Shown here: positions 6,569 through 14,757 of the stretch, in pieces
Layout: the number at the start of each line of letters is the position of its first letter
Position numbering within the stretch: the stretch's first letter is position 1
DNA from: an uncultured Lachnospiraceae bacterium
GTDB taxonomy: Bacteria > Bacillota > Clostridia > Lachnospirales > Lachnospiraceae
Reading direction: 5' to 3'
Length of the DNA stretch: 29,014 bases
NCBI GenBank assembly: GCA_937885345.1
Contig: CAKZZH010000138.1
Coordinates: forward strand, 1 to 29,014
Notes under the pieces: model-generated
The model's input: only the letters and a program-made list of their open reading frames with translations
Told to the model about the DNA's origin: nothing
Database searches by the model: none
Translations under genes and position numbers: made by a program

Positions 6569-9013
6569 CTATTTTACCGTAAAAGAAAGCGCATCCTTCT
6601 TAACCGAAACATTGATCTTATCGCCCGAAGATACCTTTCCTTCAAGGATTTCGCCCGCAAGTTCATCCTCGAGTTTGGTCTGGATCGTTCTTCTGAGTGG
6701 TCTTGCACCGTATTTCTCATCATATCCCGCATTTACCAGGAATTCCTTGGCCTTGGCGTCGACTTTAAGAGTAAGACCAAGCTGTCCTTTAAGGCGGTTT
6801 GCCACTTCTCTGATCATGATATCGACGATATCACCCATATTTTCCTTGGTAAGCATATGGAATACGATCATCTCATCGATTCGGTTTATGAATTCCGGCT
6901 TAAAGATCTTCTTAACCTCGTCAAGAACCTTGGTCTTCATATTCTTATAATCCGCCTGCGGATCGCTTGATGTGGCAAAGCCCAGATTCTTGGGAGCTAC
7001 GATATTCTCCGCTCCGGCATTACTCGTCATTATGATTATCGTATTCTTAAAATCGATCCTACGGCCCGTAGAATCCGTTACCATTCCGTCATCGAGTATC
7101 TGCAATAAAATATTGAACACATCGGGATGCGCCTTCTCTATTTCATCAAAAAGCACGACGGAATAAGGGTTACGACGAATCTTTTCACTGAGCTGACCAC
7201 CCTCGTTATATCCTACATATCCCGGAGGCGAACCGATGATCTTGGATACGCTGTGCTTCTCCATATATTCAGACATATCAACTCTTATCAGAGCCTGCTC
7301 ATTGCCGAAAAGTGCATCCGCAAGCGCTTTGCTAAGTTCGGTCTTGCCGACACCCGTAGGTCCGAGAAATAAGAACGAACCCATAGGTCTCTTGGGATCT
7401 TTGAGGCCAACTCTGCCTCGTCTGATCGACTTTGCAATGGCCGTAACCGCTTCATCCTGGCCGATCACGCGCTTGTGAAGTGTTTCCTCCAGTTTCATAA
7501 GCTTCTCGGATTCAGCCATTGCCAGCTTCTTGACAGGTATTCTTGTCCAATCGGAAACTACCTCCGCTATAACCTCTTCATCAACAACAAGATTCTCAGC
7601 ATCATTTCCTTCCTGCCATTTTTCCTTTAATTTCTCGATTCTCGAAGCCTTGCTGTTTTGCCTCTTCTTGATCTCTCCGGCCTCTTCAAAGGCCTCTCTC
7701 ATAATTGCATCTTCCTTTTCCTTCTCAAGATCTTCAATCTCTTTCTCGAGTTTGGAGATCTGTTCGGGCTTCATATAGCTTGTCAAACGAATCTTTGAAG
7801 ATGCTTCATCTATAAGGTCTATCGCCTTGTCGGGAAGGAATCTGTCATTAATATATCTCTTGGATAATCTGACGGCGGCGGTAAGTGCGTCATCCGTAAT
7901 GGTTACTTTGTGATGATCCTCATATGCACTTCTTAAACCGCGAAGGATCTCTATTGCTTCTTCCTCCGAAGGCTCATCCACATTAACGGGTTGAAATCTT
8001 CTCTCAAGCGCCGCGTCCTTCTCAACATATTTACGGTATTCATCATGAGTCGTGGCACCGATTATCTGTACCTCGCCTCTTGCAAGACTGGGCTTAAGAA
8101 TATTCGAGGCATCGATAGAGCCCTCTGCTCCACCCGCTCCGATAATGGTATGAAGCTCATCGATAAAGAGAATGACATTGCCCGAAGCGGTAACCTCGGC
8201 AATGACCTTCTTGATCCTCTCCTCGAATTCACCCCTGTATTTAGAGCCCGCAACCATGCCTGAGAGATCAAGCGTAAGAACTCTTTTATCCCTTATTGTT
8301 TCGGGAATGTTTCCGGATGCGATTCTGCTTGCAAGTCCTTCAACTATCGCCGTTTTACCGACACCGGGTTCACCCACGAGACATGGATTGTTCTTGGTTC
8401 TTCTGCAGCTTATCTGAATAACTCTCTGAATCTCTTTATCACGCCCAATAACGGGATCGAGTTTACCGTCCCTTGCAAGAGCCGTAAGATCCCTGCTGTA
8501 CTGGTCAAGTGTGGGAGTCTGCGACTTCTGCCTGTCGGAACGTATTTTACCTACTTCGCTCCTGACCTGATTGGCGTCCTGTCCGAGATTAAGTAAAATA
8601 TTCCCGTACATTCTCTTAACATCGCCGCCAAGCGTCGATATGATCTGGGACGCGGTGCATGAAGAATCCTTAAAGATCGCAATAAGAATATGCTCGGTTC
8701 CGATAAGTTTGGACTTAAACCTTGCAGCCTCGGCACTTGCAGCCTCGAGAACCTGACGCGATTTACTTGTATATTCCATATTACCCGAGAGTCTGACATT
8801 GGCGTCAAAATTAATATATTTACCGATAATATCAACAATCTTGTCTTCATATATTCCGCCATGTGTAAGAACACTTGAAGCAACGCACTCATCGGTTCTT
8901 ATAAGTCCGAGCAGCAAATGCTCCGTTCCGACCTCATTATGCCTGAATTCAGCCGCCGCGAGTTCTGCGTTACTGAGGGCTTCAAGGGCCTTTTTGGTAT
9001 AACCTGCCTGCAT
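6569..9013 (-). CDS. clpC: ATP-dependent Clp protease ATP-binding subunit ClpC
   Basis: ClpC is the AAA+ unfoldase that feeds substrates, including arginine-phosphorylated proteins, to ClpP. The 814-aa protein has the two N-terminal repeats (about 1-145), AAA-1 with Walker A GEPGVGKT (214-221) and Walker B ILFIDELH (281-288), a middle domain with a UVR-like segment (about 436-455), and AAA-2 with Walker A GPTGVGKT (551-558), Walker B VVLFDEIEKAHP and pore loop GYVGYNEGG (598-606). The start has AGGAGG seven bases before ATG. It is the last gene of the mcsA-mcsB-clpC block, 17 bp after mcsB, and is followed at once by a terminator. The CtsR repressor normally encoded at the head of this operon in Firmicutes is not present. 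Confidence 0.97.
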   Translation of the reverse strand: MQAGYTKKALEALSNAELAAAEFRHNEVGTEHLLLGLIRTDECVASSVLTHGGIYEDKIVDIIGKYINFDANVRLSGNMEYTSKSRQVLEAASAEAARFKSKLIGTEHILIAIFKDSSCTASQIISTLGGDVKRMYGNILLNLGQDANQVRSEVGKIRSDRQKSQTPTLDQYSRDLTALARDGKLDPVIGRDKEIQRVIQISCRRTKNNPCLVGEPGVGKTAIVEGLASRIASGNIPETIRDKRVLTLDLSGMVAGSKYRGEFEERIKKVIAEVTASGNVILFIDELHTIIGAGGAEGSIDASNILKPSLARGEVQIIGATTHDEYRKYVEKDAALERRFQPVNVDEPSEEEAIEILRGLRSAYEDHHKVTITDDALTAAVRLSKRYINDRFLPDKAIDLIDEASSKIRLTSYMKPEQISKLEKEIEDLEKEKEDAIMREAFEEAGEIKKRQNSKASRIEKLKEKWQEGNDAENLVVDEEVIAEVVSDWTRIPVKKLAMAESEKLMKLEETLHKRVIGQDEAVTAIAKSIRRGRVGLKDPKRPMGSFLFLGPTGVGKTELSKALADALFGNEQALIRVDMSEYMEKHSVSKIIGSPPGYVGYNEGGQLSEKIRRNPYSVVLFDEIEKAHPDVFNILLQILDDGMVTDSTGRRIDFKNTIIIMTSNAGAENIVAPKNLGFATSSDPQADYKNMKTKVLDEVKKIFKPEFINRIDEMIVFHMLTKENMGDIVDIMIREVANRLKGQLGLTLKVDAKAKEFLVNAGYDEKYGARPLRRTIQTKLEDELAGEILEGKVSSGDKINVSVKKDALSFTVK

Positions 9014-9030
9014 ATAAATGCCTCCTGTAT

Positions 9031-10059
9031 TTATACGATATCCGGAATATTCCTGCGTAAATATTCCGCTCTGATCTCTGCCTGCTCTTCAACCGACAAC
9101 GCTCTCCTGACGCTTTCATTAAGGACCGCAGGCTGGATCTGTGTAAGTATTTTATTGATTGCAAAGGGCTCATCCTTTGCAAGCGTCAGAATGCCCATAG
9201 AGAGTCCCTGCATAACCATACTGAGGAAAGTCATCGCATCGCGAAGATTAAGTTTTCTGGCGTATTTTACGACGCCGTAGGACTTGTATATCTCATCCTC
9301 GACCGCAAGCTTATTACTCTCATAAAATGCGTTTCTCTGCTCTCTCTCCTGCTCGATTATCTGAATCACAAGAGTCGAAAGGTCCGAGATGATCTCCTTC
9401 TCGCTGACTCCGAGAGTTTTCTGATTGGACACCTGATAAAGGTTTCCGAGGCTTCCGTCACCATCATCGTAAAGTGCTTTGAATCTAACGCCAAAACGTC
9501 CGAGTTCGCTGGAAAGTCTGCTGAGATTCTTTGCCTGTGAAAGAGCCGGAAGATGCAGCGTGCAGCCCGCCCTCATACCGGTTCCGACATTGGTCGGATA
9601 TGTGGTCTTGTAGCCGTATTTCTCATCGAAAGCATAATCGAAATGCTTATCGATATAATCGTCGGTTTTATTTACTTTATCGTAGGCTTCCTCGAGATTC
9701 ATACCGCTCATGAGCTGCTGAATCCTTATATGGTCCTCGGCCGCAACCATCACAGCCTGTCCCTCATCCTTCGATAGAATAAGCGCACCGTCCTTGCGGT
9801 TCATAAGATACGAACTGATCTCGCGCTTCTCTTTAAGTGCACGCCTCGTATCTTCACTGCACTTGCTCATATATAAATAGCTGTATTCATCACCGAAATC
9901 ATTTTCAAAACAGGTTGTAACGCTGTTTACAAGCTGCGCTGTCTGCTCACTTTCAAGCCTCCCGGCAAAAGGATAACCTTCAAAGTTACGGGCAAGCCTT
10001 ATCCTGGAGGATATTACGATATCGCTGTTCTTACCGGACTGTTCATACCATTTACGCAT
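9031..10059 (-). CDS. mcsB: Protein arginine kinase McsB-like, active-site Cys replaced by Tyr
   Basis: McsB phosphorylates arginine residues and so marks proteins for ClpCP. This 342-aa ATP:guanido phosphotransferase keeps the nucleotide-binding SSRIRLARN (17-25), AEDHIRIQ with Glu108 (from the family's NEEDH) and LGVSEKEI with Glu220. The motif that in Bacillus subtilis reads SCPTNVGTG is here TYPTNVGTG: the position of catalytic Cys167 is Tyr154 (codon TAT, 9598-9600). The C-terminal segment matching RPNERDIRRA, whose Arg-Asp pair binds phosphoarginine allosterically, is SVEEQAEIRA here. The protein is also slightly short at its C terminus. It overlaps mcsA by 8 bp, indicating coupled translation. 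Family membership is sure; kinase activity is in doubt. Confidence 0.92.
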   Translation of the reverse strand: MRKWYEQSGKNSDIVISSRIRLARNFEGYPFAGRLESEQTAQLVNSVTTCFENDFGDEYSYLYMSKCSEDTRRALKEKREISSYLMNRKDGALILSKDEGQAVMVAAEDHIRIQQLMSGMNLEEAYDKVNKTDDYIDKHFDYAFDEKYGYKTTYPTNVGTGMRAGCTLHLPALSQAKNLSRLSSELGRFGVRFKALYDDGDGSLGNLYQVSNQKTLGVSEKEIISDLSTLVIQIIEQEREQRNAFYESNKLAVEDEIYKSYGVVKYARKLNLRDAMTFLSMVMQGLSMGILTLAKDEPFAINKILTQIQPAVLNESVRRALSVEEQAEIRAEYLRRNIPDIV

Positions 10060-10633
10060 CGCCCTTCTCCTTTCCGGTTAAAATATTTATTTTATCGCGA
10101 AGACGAGCCGCCTCTTCGTAGTCCTCGATAGCTACGGCTTCTTTGAGCTTACGTCTGAGTACCTCCACCCGGCCTGTAATATCGGCCTTGGAAGCCGCAT
10201 TGCTTGTGACTGTTTTATCTTCTTCATCCCCGCCCGCCGTATCCGAATAAGCAAGCGGTCTCTTGCCGATATGCGTATCGCTTCCATGAAGTTTCTTGAG
10301 CTTATCGGTTATAAGAAGTCCGAAAACATCGTAGCAATCCGGGCAACCGAAAATAGAATTCTTAACGAATTCGCTGTAGCTCATTTTACAGGTGGGACAA
10401 ACCATTTTCGAGTTATCGTCCTGCTCTTTAAGTGCCTCGCCGGCACCGGCAATACTGCCGATAAGGCTGCCGATAAGCTGCGAAAAAGGAAAGGCGTCAA
10501 GTATGCTTGTGTAATTGCTGCTGTCGGTATTGGCAGCACACGAAGCGCACAAGTGATGCTCTTTGCTTACGCCGTTGATCGTTTCCCTGTAATGAAAGGT
10601 TGCCTCATTCTTGTGACAATTCTCACATAACAT
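10052..10633 (-). CDS. mcsA: McsA, zinc-binding activator of McsB
   Basis: McsA binds and activates McsB and links it to ClpC. The 193-aa protein shows two pairs of CxxC motifs, Cys3/Cys6 with Cys29/Cys32 and Cys79/Cys82 with Cys97/Cys100, consistent with two zinc sites, and a C-terminal UVR domain (about 155-190, AIEDYEEAARLRDKI). The last 8 bp overlap the mcsB start. AGGGGTGA lies five bases before ATG 10633. Only 31 bp separate it from the upstream membrane-protein gene, and I see no CIRCE or CtsR-type heptad repeat in that gap, which suggests transcription from further upstream or from a promoter inside the preceding gene. Confidence 0.94.
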   Translation of the reverse strand: MLCENCHKNEATFHYRETINGVSKEHHLCASCAANTDSSNYTSILDAFPFSQLIGSLIGSIAGAGEALKEQDDNSKMVCPTCKMSYSEFVKNSIFGCPDCYDVFGLLITDKLKKLHGSDTHIGKRPLAYSDTAGGDEEDKTVTSNAASKADITGRVEVLRRKLKEAVAIEDYEEAARLRDKINILTGKEKGDA

Positions 10634-10664
10634 TCAAATCACCCCTAACTAAAATACTGCAACT

Positions 10665-12308
10665 TCAGTTGCCGTTTGTCGATTGATTCGGCTTTTCTTC
10701 AGGCATATCTTCATCGTCAGACATATCAACATCTTCGATCACAACATCATCGTCGGCATAAATATCATCGTAATCTTTCGGATGACGCTTCTTGCTGTCT
10801 TTTACCGCAAGAAGAACACATACACCGATTATTGCAGCAAGTAAAATGATTATAGCGACAATACCGAAAACAAAGATCATTTTACGCGAATCGGATGCAC
10901 CTTTATATGCGGACGAAAGACTTTCCTTCTCGCTCTCAAGAAGGCTTATTCTCTCGCTTTCCGCATTGAGTTCATCAACAAGTGATTCATTATCAAGAGT
11001 CATCGTTTCAATCTCGCTATCGTTTCCCTTCTCCTGAGTTACGATATTCATTCTCTGAACCGTTTTCTCAAGGGCATCGTAGCAATACCAGTATCTCTCG
11101 CCGCTTCCGTTAACCGCGTAGAAATATATAAAATCCTTATCCGAATCACTAACAAAAACTCCGGCGCACTCGGTATCCGCAATAGTCACGGTCTTAACGC
11201 TGCAGCCCGCAGGAACCTCTTTAAGATTGGAATAATCCGCAAGTCTGAAACTCTTGTCTCCAATCGCAAATTCCGTATATTTGAAGAATTTCCCGGTCTT
11301 CTCATCGATCACAAACCACGCGGAATCACCCTTTTCATCGGTAAGGTAGTAAAGTACGGTATCGCCATTAACGGCTACGAGAACCTCATCGCCCTTATAC
11401 TCGGAAAGTGAAAGATTAAATCCGCTCGGAACTACCGATGGATCATAGTCTGAGGAAATCACATATTTTATGCCGTCTATAGTTATATCCACATCGGCGG
11501 GCGGCTCGGTAGGCGGCTCCGTCGGAGGCTCGGTAGGCGGCTCGGTGGGCGGCTCAAGCCTGTAAATATTGATATTATAGGTCTTGGTATTGCCAAACGG
11601 TGCTTTGACCGTAATCGATACATAATTGCTTCCGACATTCAGATTGGTAGGATCGCCCGAAATCGCTGTAGTTGCACCGCTCTGCGCCACATCCGCAGAC
11701 AAACTCACGCTTGAAACCTCATTACCTACATAGCAGATATAATCAGTCGTATTCGCATCAAATCCCGGGCTCAGTGCATATCCTGCAACTGTAATCCCCG
11801 CAAGGTTCGCATTGTCGGAACCTGAAGCCCATACGCTGACTTTGGCAGGGGTGATGGTGGGAGTAAATGTGCCATCAGTTTCGGAAGAAAATATAGCTTC
11901 TTCAGGATTTGAAAGAGTGATCTCTGTTTCTCCGGTAGCAATGGCCCTAAAAACAAGATTATATGTACAGTTAGTCGGAACTGTTTTAGATGTAAAATCA
12001 GAATAGGTATAATAAATAGGAATAACCCCATCAAACCCACCACCTTCAGCGTCACCTCCGACATACTGTAATATCTCACTATTGTACTTAATACTAAACT
12101 GTGCGACTACCAAATCCGGAGACCCTGTTATTGTAATGGTTGCTGTAACCTCACTACCAACAATCATTTGATTCGCTGATGTTGAAACTATAAACGATCC
12201 ACTGGACGCATATATATCTGTCGGATGTAAAAACTGCATCATAAAGAAAAGCATAAATAAAAACGTTATGACACTTCCGAATATTTTTTTTATTCTTTTT
12301 TGAGCCAT
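10665..12308 (-). CDS. Membrane-anchored surface protein with cohesin-like domain
   Basis: Domains in order: signal peptide (about 1-35), a cohesin-like beta-sandwich (37-160, with VAQFSIKYNSEILQYVGG and a C-terminal TPTITPAKVSV strand), a cadherin-like beta-sandwich of the PF12733 kind (166-250), a PPTE repeat linker (252-270), an unrecognised beta-rich region (272-420), a predicted coiled coil (435-466), one transmembrane helix (477-502), and a 45-residue cytoplasmic tail that starts basic (KDSKKRHPK) and then becomes very acidic. The topology is thus outside-in with one C-terminal anchor. It starts seven bases after the stop of the dockerin-bearing glucosaminidase, with AGGTAGGTG as ribosome site overlapping that stop, so the two are surely co-translated. 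Likely role, inferred: cell-surface receptor for the dockerin protein. The cohesin assignment rests on pattern only. Confidence 0.8.
   Translation of the reverse strand: MAQKRIKKIFGSVITFLFMLFFMMQFLHPTDIYASSGSFIVSTSANQMIVGSEVTATITITGSPDLVVAQFSIKYNSEILQYVGGDAEGGGFDGVIPIYYTYSDFTSKTVPTNCTYNLVFRAIATGETEITLSNPEEAIFSSETDGTFTPTITPAKVSVWASGSDNANLAGITVAGYALSPGFDANTTDYICYVGNEVSSVSLSADVAQSGATTAISGDPTNLNVGSNYVSITVKAPFGNTKTYNINIYRLEPPTEPPTEPPTEPPTEPPADVDITIDGIKYVISSDYDPSVVPSGFNLSLSEYKGDEVLVAVNGDTVLYYLTDEKGDSAWFVIDEKTGKFFKYTEFAIGDKSFRLADYSNLKEVPAGCSVKTVTIADTECAGVFVSDSDKDFIYFYAVNGSGERYWYCYDALEKTVQRMNIVTQEKGNDSEIETMTLDNESLVDELNAESERISLLESEKESLSSAYKGASDSRKMIFVFGIVAIIILLAAIIGVCVLLAVKDSKKRHPKDYDDIYADDDVVIEDVDMSDDEDMPEEKPNQSTNGN
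11500..11555 (-). repeat. 12-bp tandem repeat coding for PPTE linker
   Basis: About 4.7 units of a 12-bp repeat (plus strand GGCGGCTCGGTA with small variants) encode Pro-Pro-Thr-Glu. Copy-number change by slippage would keep the frame and only lengthen or shorten the linker between the cadherin-like domain and the membrane-proximal part. Confidence 0.85.
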
Positions 12309-12315
12309 ATTACAC

Positions 12316-14697
12316 CTACCTCACCTGCTTAATTGCTATATTTTTTACAAGATAATTTCTAAAATCGACAAAATCCAGAACATTGATCACGTCATCATCA
12401 CGCATATCTGCCGCTTCAAGCAAAACTCCCGATAGATCATTTCCATATACTAATTGCCTTCTAAAATGGACAAAATCTAATACATTCACTTTTCCATCAG
12501 CATTCATATCGCCATAAACAATCGCTGTATGCCTGTCATATTCAAAACCGTTTTTGTCGTATATAACTACCTCATCGGAGGTTGCAATGATATCTGTATC
12601 TGCCTTCTGCGTTCCGTCAGCCTTAAACACTTTAACGGAGCCGTTTGTTACTGCAAGTTTCTCTGCAACCTGCGAAACTGTATCGCCTATCGTAAATCCA
12701 TTGATATATCCGGTACTTTCCTGTATAGGAAGTTTGGTATAATCAACGGAAACCTGAGAATATCTTACTATATGAATTGTATATGTACTGTGAATTCTGT
12801 TATCATCTGCGCCGGGATATACATCAAGATAAACAACATTATCGCCCTCGTTTACTGCAAGACTTGGCGTCTTATCTTCAGTAAGTACAAGCGTTCCGGT
12901 AAACTCTTCTTTGGCAGTTGTCGTTTCTTCCTGCGTGGTTTCGGCAGTTGTGGTTTCGGCAATTGTAGTCTCGGCGTTCGTTGTCTCGGCCGTAGTTGCC
13001 TCAGCCGCCGTGCTCTCGCCCTCCGTAGAGGTTTCTCCCTCTGCTTCCGTCTGAGTCTCTTCTTCAATCTCGGTCAGTTTTCCGTCATATCTCATAACAA
13101 CCGATGAATAAGAAGATTCCTTAGAAAAGGCAAGTTCATAATCAGTTATCGAGTTATCAAGATAGATATAATATTCAAATTCATCCTTACTAAAATCCGA
13201 ATAAATTCCGGTTATACCACTGAGAAGTGTGCTTCCCTCAAGTCTTGTAACGGTGACCTTATAATTGCGCGATGTTCCGTATTCTGACTTACAATTGATC
13301 GTAAATACATTATCACCGACATTAAGAGTTTTGGGCCCCGCGACCGTTACGATTGAAGTAGATGAAATTGCAGATGCTGATATATCCAGCGATGTAATTT
13401 GATAGGGTACCACAACCGTATATGCCAAGGTATCTCTGTTAAACGATGGTGTCATTGCATATGTTTTGTTATCACCTGTCAATGATATCGATCTTAGTTT
13501 ATAATTTGGATTACCATAATTATCCATATCAGGAGATGATACGGCTGTATCCGGCATATTCAAATATACGGGTATTTTAAATTCAAAATTAGAATTTAAA
13601 TATTCACCATTAGCATATGTATTTCTAATGTTATAACCCTCATTAATCGGTGCCAAAAGATTTTGCATATACTGTCCCCAATATCGCCTGTCGGTATCAG
13701 TAACATTAAACTTCTGAAGGTATAAAGTATCCTGACCTAAACTTATGTATATATTCAAAATCTTTGAGGCACCACCGTCAATTGCTAAATACTGACTGGT
13801 CCAACCCGCACTTACCGCCTCATTTGTACCATTTCTAAGTATTTCTTCTGCTGATGTACCTGATGCGCCTATATTGAAAAAGTTGTAATACAATGTACCA
13901 TCATACTCTACTCCATTTCCAAGAGTATTATTTAATATGTATTCTCCGTTTGAATTAGGAGTTCCTCGACCTTTTTCTTGTATAATTCTCGCGCACAGAT
14001 GGACCGGACTTATTCCATATTTTTCTGCCATTTCTATAAGAACTGCCGCATATGTTTTTCCCTTTGTTCCGCCAACTGTAGCATAATCACAGTCCATAAA
14101 TGATTCATCCATCATAAGTTTTAATAAATTATATGTTCTTGCATAGGATGCTTCATCGTCAGTTGAAAAAATGTCTCCTTCATTAACTAATAATTCAAAC
14201 ATAAATACATTTGATTCATTAAGCCAGTTGCGAGGATCCATAACATAGGAAACCGCTGCCGTAGAAGCCTGAATCCAGTAAGGTGAACTAAGCACAACCC
14301 ACGAATTACCCGTCCAATTATAAGCACCGGCAACATCGGTATCAGCCCACGCTGTCGGCGTGTAAGTATAGTTTCCGTTTATACAGAAAATCTTGGATGT
14401 AACGCTTCCGGGAATAAGATTACGGCTGAGCGGCATCTCATTTCTGATAACCTCACTCCAGTCAAGCCCCGTATTATAGGCGGTAAAAGTCCATGTAGGA
14501 TGAGCCTCATGAAGCGCATTAAGGTATGAGTGGTAGCTTTCGGGGAATGTCGCAAGAGTCTCATCCCACGTTGAAGCCGCCACAACGTTTTGCTTTTCGA
14601 TATGCATAGAAAGCGTACCCGCCATGATCACAAGAACAAGAAGCACCGATATTAATTTTTTAAAATGCATTTTGTATCTGTACATAATATTTCCCAT
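12316..14697 (-). CDS. Secreted N-acetylglucosaminidase with cadherin-like domains and C-terminal dockerin
   Basis: The 793-aa protein should cut cell-wall peptidoglycan glycan strands. It has a signal peptide (about 10-41), a glucosaminidase domain (about 45-350; IIQEKGRGTPN with likely catalytic Glu241, NFFNIGASG at 273-281, and QYMQNLLAP), a cadherin-like domain (401-485), a second such domain (490-645) interrupted by a Thr/Glu/Ala-rich insert (545-598), a small beta module (652-725) and a type I-like dockerin (727-785). The dockerin has two calcium loops, DMNADGKVNVLD and DMRDDDVINVLD, each followed by an FV-FR helix. ATG 14697 and ATG 14685 are both possible starts; AGAGA before the first favours it weakly. 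It heads the run that continues with the cohesin-like protein and mcsA-mcsB-clpC. Confidence 0.9.
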   Translation of the reverse strand: MGNIMYRYKMHFKKLISVLLVLVIMAGTLSMHIEKQNVVAASTWDETLATFPESYHSYLNALHEAHPTWTFTAYNTGLDWSEVIRNEMPLSRNLIPGSVTSKIFCINGNYTYTPTAWADTDVAGAYNWTGNSWVVLSSPYWIQASTAAVSYVMDPRNWLNESNVFMFELLVNEGDIFSTDDEASYARTYNLLKLMMDESFMDCDYATVGGTKGKTYAAVLIEMAEKYGISPVHLCARIIQEKGRGTPNSNGEYILNNTLGNGVEYDGTLYYNFFNIGASGTSAEEILRNGTNEAVSAGWTSQYLAIDGGASKILNIYISLGQDTLYLQKFNVTDTDRRYWGQYMQNLLAPINEGYNIRNTYANGEYLNSNFEFKIPVYLNMPDTAVSSPDMDNYGNPNYKLRSISLTGDNKTYAMTPSFNRDTLAYTVVVPYQITSLDISASAISSTSIVTVAGPKTLNVGDNVFTINCKSEYGTSRNYKVTVTRLEGSTLLSGITGIYSDFSKDEFEYYIYLDNSITDYELAFSKESSYSSVVMRYDGKLTEIEEETQTEAEGETSTEGESTAAEATTAETTNAETTIAETTTAETTQEETTTAKEEFTGTLVLTEDKTPSLAVNEGDNVVYLDVYPGADDNRIHSTYTIHIVRYSQVSVDYTKLPIQESTGYINGFTIGDTVSQVAEKLAVTNGSVKVFKADGTQKADTDIIATSDEVVIYDKNGFEYDRHTAIVYGDMNADGKVNVLDFVHFRRQLVYGNDLSGVLLEAADMRDDDVINVLDFVDFRNYLVKNIAIKQVR
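12343..12519 (-). other. Dockerin module of the glucosaminidase
   Basis: Residues 727-785. Both loops fit the D-x-N-x-D-G-x-I-N-x-x-D pattern: the first perfectly, the second with Arg at position 3 and Asp at position 6. The residues usually linked to cohesin recognition are the same at positions 10-11 (Val-Leu) and nearly the same at 17-18 (Arg-Arg and Arg-Asn), so the module keeps the internal two-fold symmetry that allows dual-mode binding. Confidence 0.88.
12904..13065 (-). repeat. Degenerate repeat coding for Thr/Glu/Ala-rich insert
   Basis: Codons for residues 545-598 form a degenerate tandem pattern of TTAE/TTIAE-type units, with many changes between copies. The protein stretch should be extended, acidic and a likely O-glycosylation target. 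The antisense ORFs over this stretch are shadows of the repeat. Confidence 0.75.
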
Positions 14698-14728
14698 TAT
14701 TCAATCTCTCAGCGTTGTCGATTAAATG

Positions 14729-14757
14729 ATATTAAATCCTACCGCGCTGCCGGTTAA
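14729..14757 (-). promoter_or_regulatory. Candidate promoter of the glucosaminidase - clpC run
   Basis: Minus strand TTAACC (14752-14757), 17-bp spacer, TAATAT (14729-14734). The -35 box overlaps the argC stop codon. Transcription would begin about 25 bases before ATG 14697. No terminator is visible between argC and this promoter. Confidence 0.5.

Noticed and set aside
10634..10664. Terminator or heat-shock operator between the cohesin-like gene and mcsA
   Set aside because: The palindrome GCAACT-TC-AGTTGC (10659-10672) has only a two-base centre and no good T run, and no CIRCE or CtsR repeat is present.
11500..11555. Short regular repeat as possible CRISPR
   Set aside because: Units are contiguous 12-mers without spacers and encode PPTE in frame.
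12529..13107. Long plus-strand ORF of 192 codons opposite the glucosaminidase linker
   Set aside because: It mirrors the Thr/Glu/Ala codon repeats of the real gene, is Cys/Gly/Arg-rich as expected for such a shadow, and has no ribosome site.
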